Shown here in pieces: positions 21,998 to 30,127 of a DNA stretch of 64,000 nt; within the stretch, counting starts at the first letter, position 1; each line of letters opens with the position of its first letter. The translations under genes were made by a program, and so were the position numbers. The notes under the pieces were generated by a model. It was not told where the DNA came from and searched no databases. It saw only the letters and a list, made by a program, of their open reading frames with translations. The stretch covers positions 29,689-93,688 of the forward strand of contig NZ_BAOQ01000028.1 of the NCBI RefSeq assembly GCF_000344155.1, given 5' to 3'. Source of the DNA: Gordonia paraffinivorans NBRC 108238. Its GTDB lineage: Bacteria > Actinomycetota > Actinomycetes > Mycobacteriales > Mycobacteriaceae.

Positions 21998-22519
21998 TCA
22001 CACGGAAGTCGCAGGGTCGGCGCCCGCATGGGCGGCGAGGACGTATCCGCACACCACCACCCCGGCACTCACCGCCGCGGCCTGCATCCCCATCGCGGCG
22101 GCGGTCAGTCCCACCGCGGACAACCGGGCCGCGTGATCGCCGGCGTCGAATCCCGTCAGCACCGCGGTGACGGCGACCAGCACCGTGGAGACCGACAGGA
22201 CCGAGACCAGCCTGGAACTCCAGCCCGCCGGCCCCGCCCGCAGGAACAGGCTCGCGACCCCTGCTCCGGCGATGAACGCCAGCAGCGCGAGGGCCGGCGA
22301 GAACACCGGCAACCCATGGGCACCGGCCGCTCCCATGCCCAGGATCAGCACGTTTCCGGTCATGTTGCCGAGGAACACCGTGTCGAACGCGAGGAAGCCT
22401 CCGGCGTCGACGATCCCGGTGGTGAAGGTCAGAACGAGCATGAGGACGAGGTCACGGGTACCGCCGGTAGGCCTCGGTGGCGGCGCGGGCGAACTCGCGG
22501 CGATCTCGTCTGTGCCCAC
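21998..22519 (-). CDS. DUF1275 (YoaK-like) membrane protein, short form, 173 aa
   Basis: The N-terminal part matches the DUF1275 membrane family: TFTTGIVDAGGFLAFDTVFLGNMTGNVLILG, followed by hydrophobic segments and AAAMGMQAAAVSAG. Typical members are about 220-240 aa and end with one or two more helices. This one stops soon after the MGMQ block, so it is C-terminally short. I found no convincing continuation in the other frames. The GTG start is supported by GGGAGGAG 6 nt upstream. Function in the family is unclear. Confidence 0.7.
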   Translation of the reverse strand: MGTDEIAASSPAPPPRPTGGTRDLVLMLVLTFTTGIVDAGGFLAFDTVFLGNMTGNVLILGMGAAGAHGLPVFSPALALLAFIAGAGVASLFLRAGPAGWSSRLVSVLSVSTVLVAVTAVLTGFDAGDHAARLSAVGLTAAAMGMQAAAVSAGVVVCGYVLAAHAGADPATSV

Positions 22520-22610
22520 GCTCGACTCCTCCCGCGATCGCACGATCCAGCAGATCGTATGCCGGTTCGTCCGCCTCCGCGACCGGCGGAGTGCACACCA
22601 CGTCGCCGGG

Positions 22611-22616
22611 TATCGT
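22611..22616 (+). promoter_or_regulatory. -10 box TATCGT for a leaderless acetyltransferase gene
   Basis: TATCGT ends 6 nt before the GTG at 22623. No ribosome-binding site is present. Confidence 0.45.
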
Positions 22617-22622
22617 CGTCCC

Positions 22623-23255
22623 GTGGCCGGATACGACGACGAATCCGCGGCTCCGACACGGCCTTCCGACGACGCCGCGCTCGACAATCCCGCGTGGTTC
22701 TCGCTCAGCGGCCCCCACGCGGGGCTCGCACAGCGCGTCGGGCGCGCGGTCCGATTCCACCCCGGCGTCGCCCCGATCGCCGCGCTGCCGACCGCACCGA
22801 CGGGGAGCGACTGGTCCGATGCCGCCGAACTCGTCGGCCCCGGCGGGGCACTGCTCCTGTTCGCCGTCCCCGAAGCGGTGCTCCTCACCACCGACGACGT
22901 CCCCGAGATGACAGACCTGGCACGACGAACCCGACCCGGCCCCTTTCGGCCCCGCACCATCGAACTCGGCACATATCTGGGAATCCGGCACGACGACAGG
23001 TTGGTTGCGATGGCCGGAGAACGACTGCGCCTGCCGGGCCATACCGAGATCAGCGCGGTGTGCACCGATCCCGACCATCGGGGCCGAGGTCTCGCGACAC
23101 GCCTGGTTCTCGCACTCGTGCAGCAGATCCGGGACCGCGGCGAGACACCGATCCTGCACGCCGACGGACGGAACACCACCGCGATCAGGCTCTATGAGCG
23201 TCTCGGGTTCGTCGTGCGCATGGAGGTCGTGTTCCAGAGGGCGGTGGCACCCTAG
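22623..23255 (+). CDS. GNAT family N-acetyltransferase (FR47-like), 210 aa
   Basis: This is an acetyl-CoA dependent acyltransferase. The C-terminal half has the GNAT signature: EISAVCTDPDHRGRGLATRLVLALV, with the acetyl-CoA pyrophosphate loop RGRGLA, then LHADGRNTTAIRLYERLGF. The N-terminal ~80 residues are divergent, as in FR47-like members. The substrate is not deducible. It is divergent from the DUF1275 gene. Its stop overlaps the stop of the convergent coiled-coil gene. Confidence 0.85.
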   Translation: MAGYDDESAAPTRPSDDAALDNPAWFSLSGPHAGLAQRVGRAVRFHPGVAPIAALPTAPTGSDWSDAAELVGPGGALLLFAVPEAVLLTTDDVPEMTDLARRTRPGPFRPRTIELGTYLGIRHDDRLVAMAGERLRLPGHTEISAVCTDPDHRGRGLATRLVLALVQQIRDRGETPILHADGRNTTAIRLYERLGFVVRMEVVFQRAVAP

Positions 23256-24208
23256 GAACCCGGGATCACGTCGCGTTTCAGCGATCTCGCGAGCGGCGCG
23301 ATCTCGTCGAGGTAGATCGACGCGAGGATTCCCGACTCGTCGGCCATGTTGCGAACCCGATCGCCCTCGGCCCGATCGCGTTCGGCGTCGATGGCGTGCT
23401 CGAGTTCGTCGATCGCGCTGACCCGGTCGAGCCACGCCTGCTTCTCCTGACGCTGCTGGATGCGCGCGACGATCTGTTCGTAACTCGCAAAGGCCTCCAG
23501 ACGTTCGACGAGACCGTCCAGCCGGGTCGAGAGCAGCCCCGCCTTCTCCGCGTAGGTCGCCATCACCTCGTCGTCGGTGCCGAGTGGACCGTCCGGCGGG
23601 TCGCCGAGGATCGCGAGCTGGTCGCGGATCCGGGTGGCGGCCCGGGCGATCGCGGTCACCTCGCCGGCCAGGTCGACGCGCACGGAATGCAGGTCGAAGA
23701 ACTCCAGCCCCCAGGCCGGGTTCCGGCTGACGCGGTCGGCGACGAGCGCTGTGGTCCACGCGATCCGGCCGACCGGGTCCCGCACCATGTTCTCGAGTTC
23801 GGCGCGTTCCTCCCGGCCCGGCCGGTGGCGACGGGTGGACTGCGAGATCTGCTGGTCGTCGAGCGGACGGCCCGCCCAGATGTCGAGGGCGAGCACCCCG
23901 AAGTCGCCGACCCCGTCGTCGTCGGGACGTCGTGAGCCCTCGAGACGCTGCTGGATGTCCTGGCAGGCGGTCCAGCGGCGTGCGCGCGCGAGGCGCAGCC
24001 GGTCGGCGAGATCACCCGCGGCGTCGGCGGCGCCGACCAGACGTGCCGGGCGTTCGTCCGCGGTGACGGCGGCACCCGAGCGGCGGCGGCCGAGGTCCCT
24101 CTTCATGCCGCCGAACATCGCGGAGAAGGCTCCGATGGCCGCCGACGCGAGGAGGACGAGGGCCACCGCGAGCACCACCACGAAGACGGCCACCGCGACG
24201 AACACCAT
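23252..24208 (-). CDS. Membrane-anchored coiled-coil protein of unknown function, 318 aa
   Basis: One N-terminal transmembrane helix (MVFVAVAVFVVVLAVALVLL) is followed by a soluble, mostly helical body with strong heptad character over the last ~130 residues. The central segment around RNPAWGLEFFDLHSVRVDLAGE resembles a segment of the protein at 52571-53803, suggesting paralogy. No catalytic motif is visible. The ATG at 24208 is preferred because it starts directly at the membrane helix; a GTG at 24235 would add nine residues. Possible roles in the envelope are speculation. Confidence 0.7.
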   Translation of the reverse strand: MVFVAVAVFVVVLAVALVLLASAAIGAFSAMFGGMKRDLGRRRSGAAVTADERPARLVGAADAAGDLADRLRLARARRWTACQDIQQRLEGSRRPDDDGVGDFGVLALDIWAGRPLDDQQISQSTRRHRPGREERAELENMVRDPVGRIAWTTALVADRVSRNPAWGLEFFDLHSVRVDLAGEVTAIARAATRIRDQLAILGDPPDGPLGTDDEVMATYAEKAGLLSTRLDGLVERLEAFASYEQIVARIQQRQEKQAWLDRVSAIDELEHAIDAERDRAEGDRVRNMADESGILASIYLDEIAPLARSLKRDVIPGS

Positions 24209-24333
24209 GAGTCCAGTAGAGCACGACGAGCCCACCGTCGGAGCAGTTCTTTAGCACCGATAACGAGGCGTCGCGGGCCTGTCGTACCCCGGGCCTAACG
24301 TGCCTTGTGTCCATCCCGATCGGAGGTCATCGC

Positions 24334-25323
24334 ATGCCCGTCACCGTCACCGAGAGATCCCTCGATTTCGCCTTCCCAGAACTCCACGCCGACGCACGTC
24401 TCCGCATCAACGTCATGCGCACCCTTCGCGTCCCCGACGACGACACCACCTACGGATTGCCGCCGGGAATGGGCACATTCGAGTTGCGCACCGCCGCCGA
24501 CACCTGGTCACGCGCGCACGGTTGGACACCGACCGACGTGGTGCTCCCGATGTGGCAGGCCGAGGCCGCGTGGTTCAGCTTCCACTGCCCGTCCGACTAC
24601 CCGTTCCTGGTGCGGATCTCGGTCGGCGGGGTGAACGCCGTCACCGGCGAGGACTTCGCCGAGGAGATCGACTTCTTCGGCGAGGACTATTTCGAGGTGC
24701 CGGAGCAACCGTGGCTCGACGGGTTCCGCGTCGACGCCACGACCGTTCGGCAGTTCGTCGCGATGCCGCTCGGCCGCGGCTACACCGCCGCCGAGCAACT
24801 GACCGGCGACGACGACGGATCGATCCGAATCGAGGTCACGCCGCTGCGCGCCGACGTCTGGGAGGAGCGGGTCGCCGCCCGGCACGACATCGCTACCCCG
24901 GGGATGCCGGCCGGCGCGGTGTTCGACGGCCTCCTGTGCGAGGGTGTGCCCGACCCGGACGGGGCGACCGGCATGGGCCTTGGCGCCGGGGGCACGATCA
25001 CCCAGTCGATCGCGACGCCGGTCGAGCCGCGCGGCAACTGGGACACCACCGCGACCAGCCGGTCGACCCTGCGCATCGTCAACAGCGCCGACTGGGAGGC
25101 CCTCACCGGCACCCGGCCGCACCACGAGCCGCCCACGATTGCCGAGTACGTCGAACACGGCTACCCGTGGTTCGAGTGGTACGACGACTCACTCGCCCGC
25201 CAGGGCGACTCGAAGTTCTCGTCGATCAAGACGGTGAAGGAGATCGGCGCAGAGAAGGGCGAGTCGCCGCTGCCGGACAACACGAGCTTCACCCCGCCGC
25301 AGCCGCACGTCGTCGGATCATGA
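24334..25323 (+). CDS. Conserved-looking protein of unknown function, 329 aa
   Basis: This is an acidic soluble protein, with no signal peptide and no membrane segment. It is rich in aromatic residues (AWFSFHCPSDYPFLVRISVGG near residue 85, YPWFEWYDD near 285). I recognise no family. A long GC-regular frame, a clear CGGAGG ribosome site 8 nt before ATG 24334, and normal codon use argue that it is a real gene. The 98 bp upstream should hold the promoter. Confidence 0.7.
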   Translation: MPVTVTERSLDFAFPELHADARLRINVMRTLRVPDDDTTYGLPPGMGTFELRTAADTWSRAHGWTPTDVVLPMWQAEAAWFSFHCPSDYPFLVRISVGGVNAVTGEDFAEEIDFFGEDYFEVPEQPWLDGFRVDATTVRQFVAMPLGRGYTAAEQLTGDDDGSIRIEVTPLRADVWEERVAARHDIATPGMPAGAVFDGLLCEGVPDPDGATGMGLGAGGTITQSIATPVEPRGNWDTTATSRSTLRIVNSADWEALTGTRPHHEPPTIAEYVEHGYPWFEWYDDSLARQGDSKFSSIKTVKEIGAEKGESPLPDNTSFTPPQPHVVGS

Positions 25324-25366
25324 TCGGGCATCCACAGGATGTCATTTACGTCCCCTGACCGCGCGA

Positions 25367-25401
25367 GGTCGCCGGCCCCGATGTTTCCGGGACCGGCGAC
25401 C
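25367..25401 (+). terminator. Hairpin between the unknown protein and the monooxygenase gene
   Basis: A 13-bp stem with one mismatch (GGTCGCCGG pairing with CCGGCGACC at the base) has a 9-nt loop and no T-run. It lies between convergent genes and is a likely terminator. Confidence 0.45.
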
Positions 25402-25463
25402 CCGCACTCGTCATGCCCTCCTGGGGCGGCCGCCCTCGCCACCGGGTGGTGGCACCGGCCGGA

Positions 25464-26927
25464 TCAGTCCGCGCGCGTACCGAGTCGACGGGCCACCTTG
25501 GTGGCGACCAGGTAGGGGGTGGCACCCAGCGGCCACTGGGAGACGATCCTGCCCTTGCCCGATTTCGCGCGGAAGTAGTTGGAGGTGTCCGCCCAGACCG
25601 TCTTCGCCAGCTGGTCCTGCAGCCACTCGTTGTACATGGCGTAGGCGCGCTCGCGTACCCGGACCCGGGTCAGGGACTTGTCGCGCAGCTTCGCGATCAG
25701 GCCGGCGGCGAACTTCGCCTGGGACTGGTAGAAGGAGACGAGCGGAACCGAGTTGGTGTTCGGGCCGTACATGATGAAGAAGTTGGGGAAGTTCGGCACC
25801 ATCATGCCGAGCAGAGCGTCGGGTTCACCGGCCCACTGCTCGTGTAGATCGGCCCCACCCTCGCCATGCACCTCGAAGTTGCCCAGGTAGTTCGCCGCGT
25901 CGAAACCGGTTGCGAGCACGATGATGTCGAGATCATGCTCGTCGCCGTTCGCGTCGATCGCACCTTGCTTGGTCAGCCCCTTGACACCATGCGGGACGAG
26001 CGTCACGTGCGGACTCTTCAGCGCCTTGTAGTACGTGTCGCTGAGGACCGTCCGGCGGCCCTCGAACGCGAACTTCGGGGTGGCCATCTCCAACAGCTCC
26101 GGATGGGAGCCCAGCTCGCTCTGCAGGAACGCCAGCGACTGTGCGTACCGCATTCGGTTCGGCCGCCCGTTGGCGCGGGCGTGGCCGGCGAAGAACTGGC
26201 GCTTGTCGTAGTCGAAGTACAGCCGCAGACGGCGGTACCAGTACACCGGGGCGAACCGGTTCAGGCGACGCTCGGTCGCGGTGAACTCCCGGGCGTTCTT
26301 CGGCAGGATCCAGTTCGGCTCGAGCTGGAAGATCTTGACCTCGGAGGCGACCTTCTCCGCCTCGGTCACAATCTGCACCGCAGACGAGCCGGTGCCGACG
26401 ACACCCACCTTCTTGCCGGCCATGTCGAGTCCCTCGATCCAGCGCGACGTGTGGCAGATGGCGCCCTCGAAATCGTGGTCGCCGCGAGCGAAGGGCGGGA
26501 TGAGCGGGATGTTCAGGAATCCGACGGCGCTGATCACCGCGGTGAACGGCCCGTGGTCCTCACCCGAGCTCGTCTTGATCGTGTACTGGCGCTTCTCGTC
26601 CGACCAGGTCACGTCCTCGACCGCCTCGTTGAACCGCATGTGCTCGATCAGCCCGTGCTTGGCGGCCACGTAATTGAGGTAGCCGAGCAGCTCCTGCCAG
26701 TCGACGTGGGTGCGGGACCAGTCGTAGCGCTCATACGAGAACGAGTAGATGTGGGACTCCAGGTCCACCTCCGCCCCGGGGTACCGGTTGTAGAACCAGG
26801 TGCCACCGAGGCCGGGGGCCTTCTCGAACATGACGAAGTCGTCGATTCCCTTGCGCTGCAACTCGACGGCCGCGGCGATACCACTGAACCCGGTTCCGAT
26901 GATCGCCACTCGTACTGGTGTTGCCAT
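25464..26927 (-). CDS. FAD-dependent Baeyer-Villiger-type monooxygenase, 487 aa
   Basis: This flavin monooxygenase uses FAD and NADPH to insert oxygen, typically turning a ketone into an ester or lactone. Visible are the N-terminal FAD Rossmann motif GTGFSG (11-16), the GGTWFYNRYPG stretch, the fingerprint F-x-G-x3-H-x3-W (Phe 153 to Trp 163), a second Rossmann motif GTGSSA (178-183) for NADPH, and ATGFD near the C-terminal. Length is normal for the family. GGGAG lies 9 nt upstream of the ATG. It has its own promoter region containing an operator copy and is co-oriented with the SDR/GS operon. Substrate is unknown. Confidence 0.88.
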   Translation of the reverse strand: MATPVRVAIIGTGFSGIAAAVELQRKGIDDFVMFEKAPGLGGTWFYNRYPGAEVDLESHIYSFSYERYDWSRTHVDWQELLGYLNYVAAKHGLIEHMRFNEAVEDVTWSDEKRQYTIKTSSGEDHGPFTAVISAVGFLNIPLIPPFARGDHDFEGAICHTSRWIEGLDMAGKKVGVVGTGSSAVQIVTEAEKVASEVKIFQLEPNWILPKNAREFTATERRLNRFAPVYWYRRLRLYFDYDKRQFFAGHARANGRPNRMRYAQSLAFLQSELGSHPELLEMATPKFAFEGRRTVLSDTYYKALKSPHVTLVPHGVKGLTKQGAIDANGDEHDLDIIVLATGFDAANYLGNFEVHGEGGADLHEQWAGEPDALLGMMVPNFPNFFIMYGPNTNSVPLVSFYQSQAKFAAGLIAKLRDKSLTRVRVRERAYAMYNEWLQDQLAKTVWADTSNYFRAKSGKGRIVSQWPLGATPYLVATKVARRLGTRAD

Positions 26928-26980
26928 GTGGATGTCTCCCTGCTGATGATCCGACGCCGACCACTCACGGCGGTTGTTGA

Positions 26981-27003
26981 CTATTGGCCTAGTCTTTAGA
27001 CCT
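26981..27003 (-). promoter_or_regulatory. Operator-like element upstream of the monooxygenase gene (site 1)
   Basis: The core AGTCTTTAGACCT at 26991-27003 is preceded by CTATTGGCCT. The whole element closely matches the one at 35302-35324. It is proposed to bind the GntR protein encoded at 35457. Confidence 0.6.
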
Positions 27004-27050
27004 TATTTGGATGTGTCAAGGGCCTCTTGTGCCCTACTCGGACACCTTCC

Positions 27051-27782
27051 CTACTTGACCTGCACGCTCCAGCCGCCGTCGACGACGAGGTCCGTGGCAG
27101 TGATGAAAGATGCCTGATCCGACAGCAAGAATGCGATCGCTGCGGCGATTTCCTCGGGGTACCCCAGCCTGCGCATCGGCGTGCGCTCCTCCATGTCGGT
27201 CCGGCGCGCCGGATCCTCCACGTAGAGATGTTCGATCATGGGCGTGAGGATCGCGCCCGGGCAGACCGTGTTGCACCGGATGTTCTCCGGAGCCAGTTGC
27301 AGTGCGAGAGACCTGGACAGCGACACGATCGCCGCCTTGCTGACCTGATACGCGTCCAGGGGCGAATCCATCCCCCGCGTGCCGGCGATGCTGGCGACAT
27401 TGACGATGCTGCGTCCCTTGCCCTTCCGCAGCGCCGGGACGGCCGCGGAGATGAGCGCACGGGTTGCGTGCAGGTTCACGCCGAGCGTCACATCCCACAC
27501 CGCCTCGTCGGCGTCGAGCGCCGACCCGTCCCGGTCGAAGAACGCCACGCCCGCGGCGTTGACGAGGTGGTCCAGGCCGCCGTCGGCGAACGGACTCAGC
27601 AGCTCGTCCAGATCACCGGAACGCAGATCCAGGGGCACGTACCGCACATCGTCGGGCAGCGAGGCGGGCCGCTCCGGCTTGATGTCGGTCGCCACCACGC
27701 GGCAGCCGTCGGCGGACAGACGCTGCGCGGTGGCCAGTCCGATCCCGCCACCCGCCCCGGTGACCAGCGCGGTGCGGCTCAT
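27051..27782 (-). CDS. Short-chain dehydrogenase/reductase, 243 aa
   Basis: This NAD(P)-dependent oxidoreductase has the classical SDR fold: TGAGGGIG (8-15) for the cofactor, NAAG, catalytic Ser 131, Tyr 145 and Lys 149 (YQVSK), and the C-terminal DLVVDGGW. An Asp after the second strand (ATDIKP) suggests NAD preference. Its ATG overlaps the stop of the hydrolase gene by 4 bp, so it is the last gene of the overlapping operon that starts at 35237. Confidence 0.9.
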   Translation of the reverse strand: MSRTALVTGAGGGIGLATAQRLSADGCRVVATDIKPERPASLPDDVRYVPLDLRSGDLDELLSPFADGGLDHLVNAAGVAFFDRDGSALDADEAVWDVTLGVNLHATRALISAAVPALRKGKGRSIVNVASIAGTRGMDSPLDAYQVSKAAIVSLSRSLALQLAPENIRCNTVCPGAILTPMIEHLYVEDPARRTDMEERTPMRRLGYPEEIAAAIAFLLSDQASFITATDLVVDGGWSVQVK

Positions 27783-28711
27783 CGGGTTGCTCCCGTCGCG
27801 AACGCCTCACGCAGGCGCTTGCCGGCGAACTCCATCGCCTCGGACGCGGTCGGGAAGATCTGGTCGAGCCCGAAGAATCCGTGGATGAGCCCCTCGCTCT
27901 CGAACACCTCCACGGGCACGTCCGCCTCGCGGAGGGCCTGCGCGTAGAGCTCGCCCTGCGGACGAATCGGGTCGCACTCGGCCAGGATCACGGTTGCCGC
28001 CACGAGACCCTCGAGCTTCGCGTCGAGCACGGAGACCCGCGGATCGGTGGCCCAGTCCGGGCCCGGGAGGTAGTTGTCCTGGTGCCACTGCATCTCGTCG
28101 CGCTCGAGCATGATGCCCTCGTACTCGTCGTCGAAGCCCTTGCCGAGGTCACAGGTGGTCACCGGGTAGATCAGCAGTTGATGCGCGAGCGGAGCCATCC
28201 GGTCACGCGCCTCGAGCGCGACCGCGGCGGCCAGGTTGCCGCCGGCGCTGTCGCCCGCGACGGCCACTCGCGAGACGTCGACCGGCAGGTTCCCGGGCAC
28301 ACGCGCCCATTCGAGGGCGTCGATGGCGTCGTTCACCGCGGTCGGGAACCGGTGGTCCGGTCCGCGGCGGTAGTCCACCGACAACACGGCGGATTCCGAT
28401 GCGGTGGCGAGGAGCCGGGTCGTGACATCGTGCGAATCGATGCTGCCCAACAGCCACCCGCCACCGTGGTAGTAGACCGTGAGCGGCGGGTCCTCGGCCC
28501 CCGAGGGCAGGTACAGCCGTCCGCGGATGGTCTCACCGTCACGAGTGGGGATCGCGACGTCGCGGGTCTCGTGGATCGGCGGCTTCTCCAGCGCGGCGAA
28601 AGTGTTCTCGAAGTTCTCCCGCGCGGTCTCCACCGGCAGGAGGTGGGCATTCGGACGACCCGAGGCCTTCGAGTCGTCGATCATCTTCTGGGCGATCGGA
28701 TTGAGGGGCAT
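27779..28711 (-). CDS. Alpha/beta hydrolase (HSL-type esterase/lactonase), 310 aa
   Basis: This hormone-sensitive-lipase-type hydrolase has the oxyanion motif HGGGW (82-86), nucleophile GDSAGG (Ser 155), Asp 247 in ECDP and His 277 in IHGFF, so the triad is complete. In a pathway with a Baeyer-Villiger enzyme it would fit ester or lactone opening, which is inference from context. It follows the GS-like gene after 33 bp and overlaps the SDR gene downstream. Confidence 0.88.
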   Translation of the reverse strand: MPLNPIAQKMIDDSKASGRPNAHLLPVETARENFENTFAALEKPPIHETRDVAIPTRDGETIRGRLYLPSGAEDPPLTVYYHGGGWLLGSIDSHDVTTRLLATASESAVLSVDYRRGPDHRFPTAVNDAIDALEWARVPGNLPVDVSRVAVAGDSAGGNLAAAVALEARDRMAPLAHQLLIYPVTTCDLGKGFDDEYEGIMLERDEMQWHQDNYLPGPDWATDPRVSVLDAKLEGLVAATVILAECDPIRPQGELYAQALREADVPVEVFESEGLIHGFFGLDQIFPTASEAMEFAGKRLREAFATGATR

Positions 28712-28744
28712 GACAGTCCTTCCTGGTGGGAATTCCGGTGCGGG

Positions 28745-30127
28745 TCAGACGCGCTCGTAGTAGCGCTTCTTCTCCCAGTCGGTCACCGCGCCGGAATCGA
28801 AGGCGAGCAGTTCGTTCTGTGAGGAGACGAGAAGATGTTCGAACTCTTCGTCGCCGAAGGCCGCGCGCAGCATCTTGCACTCGGCGAACCGGTGGAGTGC
28901 TGCGTGCATGGAGGTGGGTACCGTCTCGATCTGATGTGCGTCGTCCCAGGCGTTTCCGGAGAACACCTCGGGGGTCGGCAGGTCGCGCTGGACACCGTCG
29001 AGCCCGGCGGCGATGGTGGCGGCATAGGCGTAGTACGGATTGACATCCGCCCCCGGGATCCGGTTCTCGACGCGGAACGACGCGCCCTCGCCGACCAGCC
29101 GGAACGCGCAGGATCGATTGTCGGCACCGAGCGCGATCGCCGATCCGGCGAACTGATCGGGCTGGAACCTCTTGTAGGAGTTGATCGTCGGCGCGAACAT
29201 CAGGACCACGTCGGCGGCGTGTTCGATCTGGCCGGCGACGAACGACCCGAACTTCTCCGACATGCCGCCGCCCTCCTTCGCCCAGCACAGCGGGGCGGGC
29301 GTGGGATCGGTGCTCCACATGCTCACGTGCAGATGACACGAGGAGCCGACCTCGTCGATGGCGGGTTTCGCCATGAAGGTGACGGTCAGGTCCGACTGGT
29401 TGGCCAACTGCTTGACCCCGTACTTGAAGAGCACGTGCCGGTCGGCCATCTCCAGTGCGCCGCAGTAGTCCAGCGTGATCTCCTGCTGCCCCAGGCCCCA
29501 TTCGGGCTTGGACGACTCGATCGGGATGCCGAACTCGGGCATCATGTTCCGGATCTGGCGGATGAACCAGTCGTCGCGGGCGGACTGGATCAACTGGTAG
29601 TCCGACCGGTAATCGGACGTCATCGCCAAATTCTGGTATCCGAGCTCCCAGGCCTTGCGCGGCGGCGTCTGGGACAGGAAGAACTCGAGCTCGGAGGCGA
29701 ACTGGAAGGCCAGTCCCTCCTCGGCCGCACGCGCTATCTGCTTCTTGAGGATCGTGCGCGGCGCAACCGACAGCAGCTCGTCGCGGTCGGCCTCGTAGGC
29801 GTCACAGATGACCATGGCACAGTTCGGTTCCCACGGAACACGGCGGAGGGTCGCCAGGTCGGGGACCAGGCGGATGTCCGCCCACCCGTTGGACGCGTTG
29901 GACACCGGCAGGTCGAGAGGGTTCATCTCGAGGTCGACCGCGAACACGAAGCTGCTCGCGTTGACACCGCCACCGTTCAGGCACAGCGAACGGAAGGCGT
30001 TGACGGTCAACCGCTTTCCGACCGTTCGTCCGTAGGGGTCGGGTGCGGCGCAGATGACCGTGTCGATCGTTCCGTCGGCGACATGTGCGTCGAACTCGTC
30101 GAGGGACAGGATTCCGGAATGTGTCAC
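28745..30127 (-). CDS. Glutamine-synthetase-like ligase (gamma-glutamyl-amine synthetase type), 460 aa
   Basis: This ATP-dependent ligase of the glutamine synthetase superfamily probably joins glutamate to an amine other than ammonia. The conserved catalytic segments are present: PDPYGRTVGKRL at the N-terminal latch, the metal-binding SELEFFL, GSSCHLHVSM, NSYKRFQP and RVENRIPGADVNPYYA. The sequence resembles the GlnA3/GlnA4/PuuA-like group more than housekeeping GlnA, with no adenylylation-type C-terminus. The GTG start overlaps the stop of the second GS-like gene (GTGA) with GGAGC upstream. Two such genes in tandem suggest different substrates or a hetero-oligomer. Confidence 0.85.
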   Translation of the reverse strand: MTHSGILSLDEFDAHVADGTIDTVICAAPDPYGRTVGKRLTVNAFRSLCLNGGGVNASSFVFAVDLEMNPLDLPVSNASNGWADIRLVPDLATLRRVPWEPNCAMVICDAYEADRDELLSVAPRTILKKQIARAAEEGLAFQFASELEFFLSQTPPRKAWELGYQNLAMTSDYRSDYQLIQSARDDWFIRQIRNMMPEFGIPIESSKPEWGLGQQEITLDYCGALEMADRHVLFKYGVKQLANQSDLTVTFMAKPAIDEVGSSCHLHVSMWSTDPTPAPLCWAKEGGGMSEKFGSFVAGQIEHAADVVLMFAPTINSYKRFQPDQFAGSAIALGADNRSCAFRLVGEGASFRVENRIPGADVNPYYAYAATIAAGLDGVQRDLPTPEVFSGNAWDDAHQIETVPTSMHAALHRFAECKMLRAAFGDEEFEHLLVSSQNELLAFDSGAVTDWEKKRYYERV

